This document shows, piece after piece, positions 1 to 11,190 of a stretch of DNA of 64,000 bases (within the stretch, counting starts at the first letter, position 1; each line of letters begins with the position of its first letter). The stretch comes from Selaginella moellendorffii (lineage: Eukaryota > Streptophyta > Lycopodiopsida > Selaginellales > Selaginellaceae). The notes under the pieces were generated by a model. The model ran no database searches, had not been told where the DNA came from, and saw only the letters and a list, made by a program, of their open reading frames with translations. Both the position numbers and the translations under genes were made by a program. The stretch spans positions 1-64,000 of the forward strand of contig NW_003314350.1 of the NCBI RefSeq assembly GCF_000143415.4. The letters are read 5' to 3'.

Positions 1-785
1 GTCAAAAATGTAGAAGAACCTTTTTATCCTTCTTTATAGGTTTTGGAGTTCTCTATCTCCCTTATGCTACTTGTAAAAATCTATAGTGAAACATAAATTG
101 AGATTTAAGGAGATTAATAAGAAGAATAATAACAATGTACAAATGAATTTAAATACTATAGCATATCTAATATGTGTAAGTGTGATAGTATTATCATATG
201 TTCTATTGTCTATTGCATGCACACAAATCCAAGAAAAGGTTTTCAGCACGTGAAGTTTGATTGTTAGTGATGATAGTAATAACATTCTGCTTTAGCATGG
301 AGATGCAAGATATCCGATCACATGTAAAATATCAATAGTTTGTCAAATCTTTAGTGTTAGGTGATGTTAGTAATGATAATTCTTCAATGACATAGTTTTG
401 ATTCTCAATATGAGTTGAGTTTTAGCCATATATACAAATACTCCTCAATGGCATTTAGAGCATATGCCTATAATTTAGGTTCTTACACAATACAAAACAA
501 ATTTATGGATATGGATTCATCCATTCATAGATTAAAATAGTACAATATATTTAATATAATAATGCAACATACCAGATTTATACTCTTTAAAGTTCTGTCA
601 TGAATCCAAAATATGTATGAAATCTTGTTTAGAATGCATCCTTTCTATATAAATGGGAAAACTAATATTAATTGTCAAATAACTCACATATTGAAAGGTG
701 CTATATATACCATCATTTAAAAATTTTAAAAAAATTTACATACAATATAAATGTATCTTATGTTATTGATAAAATAATATAGGGT
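1..785. other. AT-rich intergenic DNA, nothing recognised
   Basis: Strongly AT-rich sequence with no open frame that resembles a known protein, no RNA gene and no clear terminal repeats. The only longer frames are short, have low-complexity composition and look like chance. It may be old transposon debris, but nothing in it is specific enough to say so. Confidence 0.6.
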
Positions 786-789
786 ATAA

Positions 790-1165
790 GCCAAGTAGTT
801 TCTGGCCTCCGGACCCGGAAACTGCCCGAGGTCGAGGTCCGGCTCGCCACCTCGGGCAGTTTCTGGCCTCGAGGGCCCGAGGTTATTCAAATAACCTCGG
901 GCCCCCGGACCGGGAAACTGCCCGAGGTCGAGGTCCGGCTCGCCACCTCGGGCAGTTTCTGGCCTCGAGGGCCCGAGGTTATTCAAATAACCTCGGGCCC
1001 CTGGACCCGGAAACTGCCCGAGGTCGAGGTCTGGCTCGCCACCTCGGGCAGTTTCTGGCCTCGATGGCCCGAGGTTATTCAAATAACCTTGGGCCCCTGG
1101 ATCCCCAAACTGCCCGAGGTCCAGCTCGGCCTTGCCACCTTGGGCAGTTTCTGGCCTCGGGTGAG
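790..1165. repeat. GC-rich 96-bp tandem repeat, two palindromes per unit
   Basis: About 3.9 units of exactly 96 bp: the shared GGTTATTCAAATAACC core begins at 881, 977 and 1073. Each unit holds two inverted repeats. One has 15-bp arms (818-832 and 849-863 in the first unit) around a 16-nt spacer; the other has 14-bp arms (873-886 and 891-904) around a 4-nt TCAA loop. The last unit is the most diverged. Because 96 is a multiple of three the array is open on the minus strand, but I read this as structure, not a gene. The GC content contrasts sharply with the AT-rich flanks. Confidence 0.9.
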
Positions 1166-3120
1166 CCCAATAGTGCCACTAACATCATATTGAATCTTGT
1201 GGTTGAGTAGATTTGCAATATATTCCTAGGTATTGATTTGAAACTCCATTAGCAATGCAAGTTTTGCTTGAGCTTTATTACTCACTAGATAGTATTGTGA
1301 CTGATTGCACAATAAGTAATGGTTATATGGTGGAGTTAGCATATAATTCTAGTAGATTGGTGTTTGCTATTAAAAAACATCATTTATTTAAACACTGGCT
1401 TAGAGTTACCTCTAACCTCAAGGAGGTAATTTATATTTATTAAGATTTCATTACATATTTATTTTTGTTTTATATATCACACTCACCTTGAGTTTTTAGA
1501 GTTTGAGGTTTTTGAAGTCTATTAAAGTATGCAAAGGCTATGGCTTAACAAATGCAAAGTGAGCACAATCCCAATATAGACGGAGGCATAGAAGGAAATG
1601 ACATGTTGATGATGACATAGAAGAAAGTTAAATGAATCCTTACTTGAGAAGAAAATCCTATTATATATCAAATCGTCAGTAATAGTGTTAGTGTTAGTTA
1701 TCAATGTTAATATCATATTCCATAATTGCAAATTGGTATTCTCACATGCAACCATCAATTTGTAATGTTTGTGTGTTGTCATCTCATCCTTCAATATCTT
1801 ATCAACAATTATATGAAGTGATAACACTAATTATGTAGCAGTTGTGGCAATGCTCAAGAAAACTATAAAAGCCCTTAAAATGTCCTGATCTAAGAAAAAA
1901 AAGGCATATTAGGCATCTTAGAATTAAACTCTCAATTTGTTCATTAATTCCCACTAAATCAAGAGTGAGATCTTCTATGGATTGGGTGTAATAGACTTCA
2001 ACTTGAGGAAACTCCCCATCATTGACTTTGTCAATAGCCTAAAAAACCCATATTCTACACTAGCTAATGCATTGTTTCCCATGGGGATGTTGTTCCTCAC
2101 CATGAAGAAATAGTGGGTATGTGTCTATAATTTATTCTTGAATTTATTGTACATCCACACTTTCTACGCCCATTGTTAGGCAATTTAAAAAAAATTTGTA
2201 ATGAAGACATTTGTCTTGTCCAAAAAAAAAGTAACATATTAGACATTGAATATAATAGCATTTTGTGCTTTTAAGTAGTCTTGCCATACCAAGAGCAAGA
2301 TCTTGCAAAAACATGTGGCACTGCTCTTGAAGCATTGAAGGTAATTACTCTTTAGTAACAATATTCAAAATTTTGTATACAGGGAGCTTTAGTTTGACTT
2401 TATAAAAACCTTTAATAGAAAGAAGATTGTAATATGGTTATGGTGGAGACGAATGTGGAATGTTGGTAAACCTTAGGGATGAAGGTAGAAACTAATATGA
2501 AATGTTAGGGACTTATAGATGAGTAGTAATGACTTTCCTTTGAGCCATTTCTATATTAAATTTTTTAGGAGCGTAAGGATAATAAAAATACTATAATAAC
2601 TAACTTTTTTGGCATTTATATATTAATTTTTAGTCTTGGGAATAAGGTTTATTTATTATGACACTAATAATACTCAGATTCTTGAAATGTCAATCTTAGA
2701 AATGAGATTTCAAAATCATAGTCTATTTATGAATAGAAGAGCTTCTAGCATTCTAGATACACATGCTAGAATATTTATCATTTTAATGACCATCTATATA
2801 TATATTTTTCTACACTTGAACTTTCTAGAAAAATACACAAGGAAATATAAATTATATTATAGTAGTAGAGTATGCAAGCACACGGGCCCACATGCATTCT
2901 CTTATGTGAGATTACCTCTCAAGCTTGGAAATGTAGATAAACTTGATTCTTTGATGTGATATCACTTTTGAGTCTTTTAAAATATTTTGATTTCTATTAT
3001 TATTGTTCACAAATGACTCTCAAAAAATGCTAGTGGGGATTCATCCAAAAAATATACCTTAGTTTTCTCATATAGGAGGATTGTGCTATAGGCAAGTAAG
3101 TAGAGTTTTTTATATGAATT
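1166..3120. other. AT-rich intergenic DNA, no supported gene
   Basis: AT-rich stretch between the satellite and the dispersed repeat. Several frames of 60-107 codons exist on both strands, but none shows a known motif, sensible codon use or splice structure. No tRNA-like or rRNA-like sequence was found. Probably decayed repeats. Confidence 0.5.
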
Positions 3121-3635
3121 ACTATATAATGGTCTTTACATTCTAATAAGGACTAGAAGTGTAATATGAAGATTGTGATAATGAAAGAAAATTAATATTC
3201 TCACATTGATTTGCCCTACAACTCTTACTTACAGATATTTTATTTTACTTAAGAACTCTAGAATTAATGAATTTTATGTAAATATATATTGCCTTACCAT
3301 TATACACTATAAATGGCTACCCTTCAAAAAATTTATCTTGATTCATATTAATGAATTGTAAGAAAATCAAAATATGATAGTTGTAAAGATAGTCTTTAGT
3401 AAGAAAATAGATAGGTTCTCATGAACTTAAAATTTTCTAAATAACTCAATCTAGTAGAAACTTTTGACCTAGGTATTCATATATTTTAATATTTTAAAGT
3501 TTGTCAGAACCTTAAATTTTTTAACATAGATTTTCTTTGTAAGAGTTATAGTTGACTACATTGACTTACATTGACTTGTGTTGAATTGAGCTCAACTCAT
3601 GAGCTCAACTCAACTTTGGACCATCCCCGCTAGAA
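3121..3635. repeat. Diverged dispersed AT-rich repeat (partner at 36683-37325)
   Basis: Shares ordered blocks with 36683-37325: GGTCTTTACATTC near the start, a short block ending GTGTAATATGAA, a block around TTGACTA...TTGCATTGA, and an end GACCATCCC / GACTATCCC. Both copies stop just before a gene remnant (LRR receptor here, F-box/kelch there). The copies are old and gapped, and I see no terminal repeats, so the class is unknown. Confidence 0.5.
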
Positions 3636-3675
3636 GCTCTTCTATTCATAAATATACTTACCATCTTTGGTATAC

Positions 3676-4735
3676 TTTAGTAGGGCCGACTGCAGTGAGT
3701 TGGTGACCCTGCATCTCAGTCACAACAATCTCTCCGGTGTTATACCAGAGGAGATATCTCGCTTGAAGAAAATGTACACGCTAGTTCTTAGCAACAACAT
3801 GCTATCTGGATCAATCCCGGCATCTGTGGTACAGATACCAAGCCTTCGAGGTCTTCTACTTGGGCACAACAAGCTTGAGGGTGGTCTTCCAGTGGAGCTA
3901 AAAAACACCAGCAATCTAATCCAGCTTTCACTGAACGACAACCAGATGGCGGGAGAAATTCCAAGCTGGGTCGGCTGCTCAGTTAAAGAGACGCGGTATA
4001 ATAATGATGTAACATTCCCCTACTTGATGGTGTTGCTGTTCAACATAGAGCCATCCATCTGCAAAGGCTACAACGAGGCCATGTTCATACTCCAGGGGAT
4101 ACGTTTCCATGAGTTTGAGCAACTTCCCATTGCAACCAGATGCCAAACTTGGTTCTACCTAGCACCTCCAGGTTTCAACATTTATTTAACTCCAAATCAT
4201 ACTAGCCACTGGTGCATCGATATCTCATTCAACAGCTTCACAGGAACAATCCCAACAGAATTCTGTGCGACTCAGAATTTGTATTGGCTGAACCTTGCAC
4301 ACAACTTGCTCACAGGGGCTATTCCTTCCAATGGGCAACCTCAAGAACATTGAGTGGCTAGATCTCTCACAAAACCAGCTCGAATCACAGATCCCGGGCT
4401 CGCTTGCCGACCTCACCTTTTTGAAGTACTTCAACATCTCACACAACAGGCTTCTTGGAGGGATTCCACAGGCAGGGCAGCTTCCAGTTTTCCCAGCAAG
4501 CAGCTACGAAGGAAATCCGGGGCTGTGTGGCATCCCACTTGCAGAATGTCAACGTGCTGCTCCTGATGACCATAATTTGGATAATCATTCTGGTGGGAAG
4601 GATGAAGATGGAAGGATGCTGGCTGGCATTGTTGCTGCTGTTGTTTCATGTGTTTTATGGAGCTGTGCAGTATTCTTCAGCAAGAGTTGGGAAAGATTAC
4701 TTCAACGGGTCTTGATGTCTTGGTTATATTATTGA
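3676..4735 (+). pseudogene. LRR receptor-like protein, truncated and frameshifted
   Basis: Encodes the C-terminal part of a plant extracellular leucine-rich-repeat receptor. Repeats of the LxLSxNxLSGxIP type run from about 3690 to 3970, then comes a non-LRR stretch (4000-4210) in the place of the island domain of PSKR/BRI1-type receptors, then more repeats, a cap ending in SSYEGNPGLCGIPL, an acidic linker and one membrane helix (about 4615-4680). Reading breaks near 4330, where the frame changes by one base. There is no ATG in front of the first repeat and no kinase domain: translation ends 22 codons or so after the membrane helix. The N-terminal repeats are missing too. It could be the relic of a receptor kinase or of a kinase-less receptor-like protein; either way it looks dead. 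Confidence 0.8.
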
Positions 4736-5290
4736 GTTAAATTCAAACTGCAGTCAATAAAAGTGAAGATAATGTAGTCTATAAAAGTGAATACAATCTT
4801 TCAAGATTTCTAGCTTACATACGTTCATTAGCAATGGTCATATGAGTGGTTTGGCAATGAAGAGCTTGTTGCTGATTTGCATTAGTCCCTACTTTTTCAT
4901 GTCATGTGTTCATGACTTTGTTTCTGTATTATATGTAAGGATAGATATGCATTAGTTGCATTTTCACTGTTGACACATCCAAAATATAACACAATCTCCG
5001 AGGTTCCAGAAAATCTAACTTGTCCAGGCTCAATTTCTTTAGCAATTAACACATATGTCAAAACTTGATTTTTATACTTACCCATCTTTATCTACTATTC
5101 TCTTCTTAGGTTGCTTTAGTGCTAATAGTTAAGATGAAATATAGTATATAGTGTCTTTGCATGAACTACAAAAGATTGAATGATAAGATATTGAAAAATA
5201 TGTTCTCAATCCCTCATATCAATGATTTGGTGTATTGTGGTGTTTGCTACTTTTCAAAGATTGATTTGAGATTAATGATATCATCAAATT
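4736..5290. other. AT-rich spacer, nothing recognised
   Basis: Sequence between the LRR relic and the gypsy relic. No open frame with a recognisable motif and no repeat structure was seen. Confidence 0.5.
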
Positions 5291-5296
5291 AATATT

Positions 5297-8275
5297 AAGC
5301 TGGAAAGACAGTATTTCAAACAAGGACAAGTCACTACAAATTATTAATGATGCCATTTGGTTTGACAAATATGCTTGCAACTTTTCAAAGGTTTAATGAA
5401 TCAAGTTTTGCAACCTTACTTGGGGAATTTTGTGATTGATTATTTTGATTGTAGCGCACTTTATCTTTCTCCCCTTAAGCCAACTGAAAAAGGGGCAATT
5501 ACTTGATGAGAGAGAGCCTTTAGTGACTATTTTATCTCTATTTATCCCCCAAAGTTACAATATATCTAAATCTTATCCCATGATCACATGCGTTACACTC
5601 ATCCCCCCTTTAGAGATGTCAATGTCTTCATTGACTATTGACTAATAATCTTTACTGAGCCAAGGGGAACCAACACCTCCATTTCCGCATTGAATCTACT
5701 AATCCTTCCATTGTGTAGATTAACTATTCCATGTGAAGCAATTAATCATCCACCCGTATCGCAGTCCCATGGTGGATACTTTCGTCCGTGGATACTCCAC
5801 ACAAGAGGAAGGATATACGCATGGATGCCCAATACGTGCGATTTCAAATTTAGAGGTAGGAATATACCTTGCTCAAGGATATATTATATTTTTTAAGTAA
5901 CCACTAATCAATGGGAATCAAACCCATGTCATTTGCTTCGATACCACATGTAACGCACTTTATCTCTCTCCCCTTAAGCTAACTGGAAAAAGGGCATTGC
6001 TTGATGAGAAAACTCTTAGTGGCTATTTTATCCCCATTTATCCCCCAAGGTTTCAAGGATCTACGGTGACAATATATCTAAATCTCATCCCATGATCATA
6101 TGCACTATATTGATGATATCTTGGTATTTAGTGTTACCTTAGAAAAGCATGAAATGCATGTGAAACAAAGTGTTGGAATTCTTGAAAGACAACAGGAAAT
6201 TGAATATCTTAAGCATTTGATTTTAATGCATGGATTGAGAGTTGATCTAGCAAAGATCAAGGTTGTGGTTGAGTAGTATATCACCTACTCCCTTAGCTAA
6301 TCTTCTCCAAAACACATTGAAGCATACTATTATATATAATTGGGATGCAAAATGTCAAATGGCATTTACACAGTGGAAATAGTATTGTGTTTCTGCTTCA
6401 GTGTTGAATATCTTTGATTCTAAGAAGTCACTTGTGGTTAAGATAGATGCGAATGACATTGCTATTGGAGTAGTATTGCTTTAAGTTGGGCATCTTCTTC
6501 ACACAACAAAATTAGCTGACTTGTGACAAGGAGTTATATGATATAGTTAATGCTGTGAAGAAATGATGACATTATTTATATGGATTGGAGTTCTATATAG
6601 ATTTAGACTATTAGTCTCTCCAATATTTTATTTATCAAACAAATCTTCAAGGCCACTTTGCATGTTGGTAAGAGTTCTTGTAGGAAATGTTAGTTAAGAT
6701 CCAATATCGATGAGGGGTGACAATAAGGTGGTTGATGCATTACCTAGGATAGTGAATTATATCTCGTTTGTGAAATTATATAGTGATCTTTTGGATGAGC
6801 TTAAAGAGTTTGTTGACTTCAACTCCTTTATCATTAATATGCACATGAAGATTTGAAGAGGGATGCCTCTATTGTTGTGAAAGGGGATAATTTTATGTCA
6901 TTTGAAATACAAGATAGAATCTTGGTGAAAAAGGGTTATATGGTGGTTCCTTATGTTGATAAGCTCATCAAAAAGATTTTGGTGGAGTGTTATGATATGC
7001 CAAATGTTGGGCATCCAGAGGTATTAAGGATGTATGTGTTGGTAAAAACACATTTGTTTTGGCTTGGGATGAAGTTAGATGTAAAAAAGTACATATACAA
7101 TTGTTTGACCTACTAGGCAATTAAATCTGATCATTAGAAGCTCATTGACCTTTACCATCCTCTACGTATACTTGAGCATAAGTGGGATAGCATCTCGATG
7201 AACTTTATCACTAATTTGCCCAAAACCTTTCAAGAAAATGATATTATTTGGGTTGATATGGATTGTTTGATGAAGATTGGCTCACTTTTTCCCCATGAAG
7301 ACAAGTCTTAAAGCTTTTGATCTTCCTTAGTTATTTGTAAACTAATTATTTAGTCTGTATGGTTTGCTAGGTGATAGTATAAGTGATTGGGATCTCAAAT
7401 TCATGTCAAAGTTTTAGCAAATAGTATTTGAAAAATTAGAGACTAAGTTGAACATGAGTAGAGGTGAGCATCCACAATTTGATAGATAAACAAAGGGCAT
7501 AAATCAATTGTTGGAAGATATGCTATGATCATTTGTGGGAAACTTGATTAAGCAAGATGTATGGGAGAAGTATTTACCTTTGCTTCAGTTTGCTCACAAT
7601 AGACTAAATAATTGGCTATTGACATATCTTTATTTATGGTGATATATAGTTGCAAGCCAAAGTCTCTTGTGGGTTTGAGTTTAGCTTTAGTTCAAGTGCT
7701 TTTTGCTTGTGATTTCCTAGAGGATATACAAGACAAACTTAAGTTGGCAAAGTTGAATATAAGGCAAACTCAAGATCGAGACAAGAGATTAACTAATGAG
7801 CATTATCGTCATTAGGAGTAAAAAGTTGGTGATAAGGTTTTCCTTAAGTTGTCTAATATGCTCAGGTCTCTCAAAGGAGGTAGTAATATTAAGTTGTCTT
7901 TGTAGTATTATAGGCTTTGTGCAATTTTGCAACGTGTGGGAGATCTTCCTTACATTTTAGACTTGCTAGCTAGCTCTAAAATTCATTCGAAGTTCCATGT
8001 GAGCAAGTTAAAAACATGTTTATACTTTAGCAATATCTTGGATTAGCTCATCATCCAGGTTCTAGAGATTGATGCTGAGAAAAGCTAGTCTAGCATATAT
8101 TCTTGTTCAAAGGTTGGTGAAAATATGCCATAAAACGACTCAGGAATTGTCAATTCAATAGAATGGCTATTCTAGTGATGAAACTACATAGGAAACTAAA
8201 GATGAGATGAAAAGAGTATTTCCAAGTTTTGACTATGATTTGGACAATATTCCTAAGGAAGGGGAGAAGTAATTT
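5297..8275 (+). mobile_element. Decayed Ty3/gypsy pol (RT, RNase H, integrase)
   Basis: Plus-strand relic of a gypsy-type polyprotein. Visible in order: reverse transcriptase with the MPFGLTN block (about 5345-5370); the [YF]-x-DD catalytic box, split by the TRIM insertion; RNase H-like sequence around 6420-6600; the zinc-finger domain in front of integrase (6853-7116, with GHPEVLR and a Cys near the end); integrase core pieces (7140-7270); and a C-terminal segment with LPYILDL and FHVSKLK (7930-8010). Many stop codons and frame breaks are present, so it cannot encode an active enzyme. The sequence ends with a purine-rich run near 8260-8272 that could be the polypurine tract. I could not define its LTRs. 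Confidence 0.85.
5450..6109 (-). mobile_element. Complete TRIM (miniature LTR retroelement)
   Basis: A 660-bp non-coding element with LTRs at 5450-5597 (148 bp) and 5949-6109 (161 bp), which begin TGTAGCGCACT and TGTAACGCACT in plus orientation. The 5-bp direct repeat TTGAT flanks it (5445-5449 and 6110-6114). The primer-binding site lies on the minus strand at 5935-5946 (TGGTATCGAAGC, initiator-Met-tRNA type) and the polypurine tract is the complement of 5598-5612, so the element is oriented minus. The internal part is about 350 bp with no gene. It sits inside the RT catalytic box of the surrounding gypsy relic. It must have been mobilised by another element's proteins. Confidence 0.9.
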
Positions 8276-8700
8276 TTATACCATATAAGTCATTTTACTC
8301 TTGTTATTTCTCTTGTTTTTATGACTGTATTATCATACTTGCCATTTCCCTCTATATTTACTGGAGGTATATTTGGCCGTATTTGCTTCTTATGGGATTC
8401 AAACCCTGGACCTATAGTGACAAGATTCGAACCCAAGATCTACCATGCATGTGCATACATACATGGGCATCCAAGATTGGTATGGACCCATGCCTAAATT
8501 AGTTTCCTGGATTAGCTCAAGAATTGATCAGATTAGTTTCCAAGGACTCTATAAAAGTAGAGTTTTTAGGACTTTGTATTTAGAGTGTTCAACATAAACT
8601 TTTTTTCCTTAATCTTTTCCTTTGTATTTGTCTTTTGATTTTGTCTTTTTCCTTATCATCTCTTTCTCTCACTGACGAGTTCCTAACAGTTTGAACACTC
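8276..8700. other. Spacer between two gypsy relics, possibly LTR remnant
   Basis: Follows the end of the pol relic and precedes a gag relic of the same orientation. It may be what remains of an LTR and leader region, since it lies between pol and gag sequences, but I could not find a matching second copy or a primer-binding site. Confidence 0.35.
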
Positions 8701-9575
8701 TGATATCCATGGCTTCCTCTTGTTCAGCTTCAATCATATCTTAATATTCTACAGAAGTCATATCAAATGTTAGAACAATCCAACACTACTCTTCAGTCAT
8801 AACTCTAGCAAGTTCTTCAACACCAACAATGGCTCCCTTCCTTAGAATTGAAGATTGGTATGCCAACAAAATTTGATGGTATATGATCTAAGTTTCATGG
8901 ATTTCTCAACCAAGTGAAGCTTCGAATTGTTATGTAGCTTGCTTGCTATTTCATTGCAACTTATTGTGTAGGATTGATCAGATCTCTTCTCACTGGAACT
9001 CCTCTTTCTTGGTTCTCCACTCTTTTTAAGAAGAATAATCCTGTCCTCCAAGATTTTGATCTTTTTATTCAATGCTTCATTAGTATGTTCAGCAATACTG
9101 ATTGAGAGTACATCATCATCAACAATTTACAGCAATTATGCCAAGGCTCTAAGTCTACATCCACCTATGCTTCTGAGTTCTAGATGGTTGCCACTGACAT
9201 CTTGTGGGATGATGCAACTCTCAAAGAACACTTTCGGCTTGGTTTGTGTGATGATATGAAAGATTTGATGCTTTCTCATCCAGATCCTACATCTCTCATG
9301 ATGGGCATCAATCTTGCTGTTTGGTGTGATAATTGACTTCAAGAATGTCGGCTGGAATGACATCCAAATTTTGTTTCATGTCCAGCACCCCTGGTTTTTG
9401 AGAACCCCGTACATGAGCTAGGTGCAGTTCCAATGGAGATTGGAGCTACCCGACGGTGACGTCTTTCTCATGCTAAGAGACAACATTGGATTGAGAACCA
9501 CTTATGTATGTATTATGGAGATGTAGATCACATCCGGCAACAGTGTCCTCATCTTCCATCAAGATCACAAGCACA
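8700..9575 (+). pseudogene. Ty3/gypsy gag relic with degenerate zinc knuckle
   Basis: Plus-strand gag-like sequence with several stop codons. A capsid-type region is readable at about 8990-9350 (for example TPLSWFSTLF near the start, and DDATLKEHFRLGL after 9200). It is followed by a proline-rich linker with the phrase AVPMEIGA and a nucleic-acid-binding knuckle at about 9505-9550, in which one cysteine has become tyrosine (CMYYGDVDHIRQQC). The relic stops abruptly at about 9575, where the chitinase pseudogene starts. Confidence 0.75.
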
Positions 9576-9579
9576 AAGA

Positions 9580-10202
9580 CCCCAGGATTTTCTCCGTTCT
9601 CTACACTAGCATCTCCCTCTAACATTATAACTGAGTCTGTGTTTAGGAAGTTCTTCCCATCCAACTTTGAGTCCTTTCTAAACATACATTGATTTCATTG
9701 TGCAACAAAATACTATCCCACGTTTGGAAGCTCAGGGAGTTTTGATGTTCAAAAGAGGGAACTGGCTGCCTACTTTGCAAATGTGAAGCAGGAAACTGGA
9801 AGTAAACTCACATAGCATTTATCGATTAATCTCATACTACGGAGAGGACATTTGCAGCTCACCTGGTAAGTTGGAAATGTTATATTCAAAATTTAAAGAG
9901 TATATATATACAGGAATTACAATTACGATGCTTCTGGAAAGGCTTTCAACATGAACCTCCTCCAAAATCTAGACCAGGTTGCTCAGAATGGCGTCCTTTA
10001 GTGGAGGTCATCAATGTGGTTTTGGATGCAAAATTCGAATTGCCACACCGCAATAACATAGAACCAAGGATTTGGAGCTACAATTCGAGCAATCAATGGA
10101 GGTCAGGATTGTGGCAAGGGCAGTGAGACACACGCACAGAACCATATCAATTATTACAAGGACTTTGCTCACAGTTGGGTGTTTCACCAGGCTGTGCTTA
10201 AA
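9580..10202 (+). pseudogene. GH19 chitinase pseudogene (copy A)
   Basis: Closely related to the intact chitinases at 24255 and 52946. It enters within the signal peptide (FSPFSTLASPS), has lost the start codon, carries stops in exon 1 and lacks most of exon 2: the sequence jumps from the end of exon 1 to the YYGRG...QLTW block. Intron 2 keeps GT...AG borders and exon 3 follows with stops and indels. It begins exactly where a gypsy gag relic ends, so a deletion or rearrangement fused the two. It is the first of six chitinase copies in the window. Confidence 0.9.
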
Positions 10203-10474
10203 CAAATGTTTTTAAAAGTTATTATTAATCAACTAATTAGTAATTAATTATAAGTTATGATGATGCTTTTCAACCTAAAGCTTCAAGTTTCCCTGCTAGA
10301 ACATGAAGGACAAGAAGATTTAGCGAGAGAGGGGGATAGAGCATGTATACCAAGGTGTGGCAATAAAGAGACTTATTTGGAGATCATCTTTGAGTTTTAA
10401 GACAACAATCATATTGTTTCTGCAGCTCTAGAAACGATCAGCGACATCAAGTGCTCACTCAACTGTTGATTATC

Positions 10475-11190
10475 ATGGAGTTCTTGTCAATTGCGGCAGT
10501 TCTAGTGATTGCTGAGTTATTTGCTCCAGGCTTGGATTTCCAATGTCCAAAAGCCATGTTCTGGTTTGGGGATTCTATTGTCGATACAGAGAATGTTCAA
10601 GCAGCAGCTCCGTTTATTAGTGCCGCAGAGTATAAGCCTTATGGCATGACTTTCTTCAGTAAGCCATCAAAGAGATACTCGGATGGTCGTGTGGTTGTCG
10701 ACTTTTTTGGTAATTGTGTGTGTTGATTAAACAGCATTTGATGTTATTTGTGAATGTTTTTGCAGCGGAGGCTTTTGAGTATGATAGATTCCTGGATCCC
10801 ATTTTGCAAAGTATTAACTTGAATTATGCCAATGGGGTGAATTTTGCTGTCTCTGGAGCAACTGCTTTGAACACCAGCCTCGAAGTTCCACTGTACCTTC
10901 CGGTTCAGATTGACCAGTTTCTGAGGTTCAAGCAGGATGCTTACTACAGCAGACATGGTAAAGGTAATGATTCTTCTCAGACTTTGCAAAGGTAGTTTCA
11001 TTCATGGATTCTTCTGTAGGGATGTAAAAGCTAGTTCCTTATTATCATCATCTAAAGACTGCTCTGTATGTGGTTGTCATAAGTATTAATGACCTCAATT
11101 CCTACTTGTTGGAGCAAAGAAGCCTTGAGAATGTAACAATTGAGGTTGTTCCATATGTTGTGAGAGCCATCTTTCACACATTATAGATAC
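10475..11190 (+). pseudogene. GDSL esterase/lipase pseudogene (copy A)
   Basis: ENOD8-like member of the SGNH/GDSL hydrolase family, secreted in plants. Exon 1 starts at 10475 with a hydrophobic signal peptide and the block I motif FGDSIVDTEN; the usual Gly before Asn is Glu here. A short intron (from 10710) follows, then exon 2 with block II (GVNFAVSGATAL). The third coding block (a degraded ISTND-type block III) is readable to about 11190, where a gypsy relic takes over. The catalytic Asp/His block is absent. A duplicate fragment is at 44745 and a longer copy at 55627. Confidence 0.85.

Noticed and set aside
726-1082. 118-codon repetitive minus-strand frame
   Set aside because: It is the 96-bp satellite read in one frame; no start context, no homologue, and the palindromes explain the sequence better.
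790-1165. CRISPR-like array
   Set aside because: Plant nuclear sequence; the units are contiguous 96-bp repeats without unique spacers.
5911-5946. tRNA-like T-arm (complement GGGTTTGATTCCC) near the TRIM PBS
   Set aside because: No D-arm, anticodon arm or acceptor stem around it; T-arm-like sequence next to a PBS is common in TRIM elements.
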